DNA of 5,471 bases from Sulfuriferula multivorans (GTDB lineage: Bacteria > Pseudomonadota > Gammaproteobacteria > Burkholderiales > Thiobacillaceae). The stretch lies in contig JAAFGW010000209.1 in NCBI GenBank assembly GCA_010365175.1, positions 1 to 5,471 of the forward strand, in the 5' to 3' direction. Of the stretch, positions 5,447 through 5,471 are shown in pieces; the first letter of the stretch is position 1; every line of letters starts with the position of its first letter. The position numbers and the translations under genes are program-made. The notes under the pieces were generated by a model. That model saw only the letters and a program-made list of their open reading frames with translations, did not search any database and was not told the origin of the DNA.

Positions 5447-5471
5447 ATGAACCACAAACCTGAAACACTGG
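5447..5471 (+). CDS. 5' end of an unidentified plus-strand gene (cut by window edge)
   Basis: Only the ATG and eight or so codons are present, encoding MNHKPETL and part of a ninth residue. The start is well supported by AAGGAG 7 bases upstream. It is transcribed away from glyQ. The Lys-Pro-Glu-Thr-Leu beginning resembles the N-termini of O-acetylhomoserine sulfhydrylases (Cys/Met metabolism PLP enzymes), which often start with a KPETLALHAG-like block. Five residues are too few to assign a function, so this is only a guess. Confidence 0.6.

Overview
The window holds a compact minus-strand gene block typical of Betaproteobacteria. In transcription order, from high to low coordinates, it is glyQ, glyS, gmhB, plsC and a YgjP-like (DUF45) zinc metallopeptidase gene. 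The two-subunit (alpha2 beta2) glycyl-tRNA synthetase, the LPS heptose phosphatase and the HX4E-type PlsC acyltransferase all point to a Gram-negative proteobacterium. The gene order and protein sequences look most like Nitrosomonadales or other Betaproteobacteria. That placement is from memory and was not searched.

Layout: 1-181 has no gene. It contains a roughly 127-bp unit bounded by imperfect inverted repeats, with a perfect 21-bp palindrome inside, and then a second stem-loop next to the stop codon of the metallopeptidase gene. From 182 to 5226 the minus strand is coding almost without a break. glyQ/glyS and gmhB/plsC each overlap by an ATGA, glyS and gmhB are 9 bp apart, and the metallopeptidase frame runs back into the end of plsC. 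This packing suggests one transcript with translational coupling. From 5227 to 5446 lies a 220-bp divergent intergenic region. It should hold the glyQ promoter on the minus strand and the leader of a plus-strand gene whose first nine codons (5447 onward) are the end of the window.

The genes are a mixed housekeeping set. GlyQ and GlyS together charge tRNA-Gly. GmhB dephosphorylates heptose bisphosphate for the LPS core. PlsC makes phosphatidic acid for membrane lipids. The metallopeptidase has no assigned substrate. The shared theme is growth (translation plus envelope synthesis), not a single pathway.

The points most worth checking are: (1) a predicted helix that sequesters the Shine-Dalgarno sequence in front of the plus-strand gene at the right edge; (2) a low-GC tract inside glyS with sharp edges, which may be a recombinant segment; (3) the metallopeptidase gene, whose conserved N-terminus extends upstream of the only standard start codon; (4) the inverted-repeat unit at the left edge. 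I found no convincing new multi-gene system: no CRISPR array, transposase, phage gene or toxin-antitoxin pair is visible.
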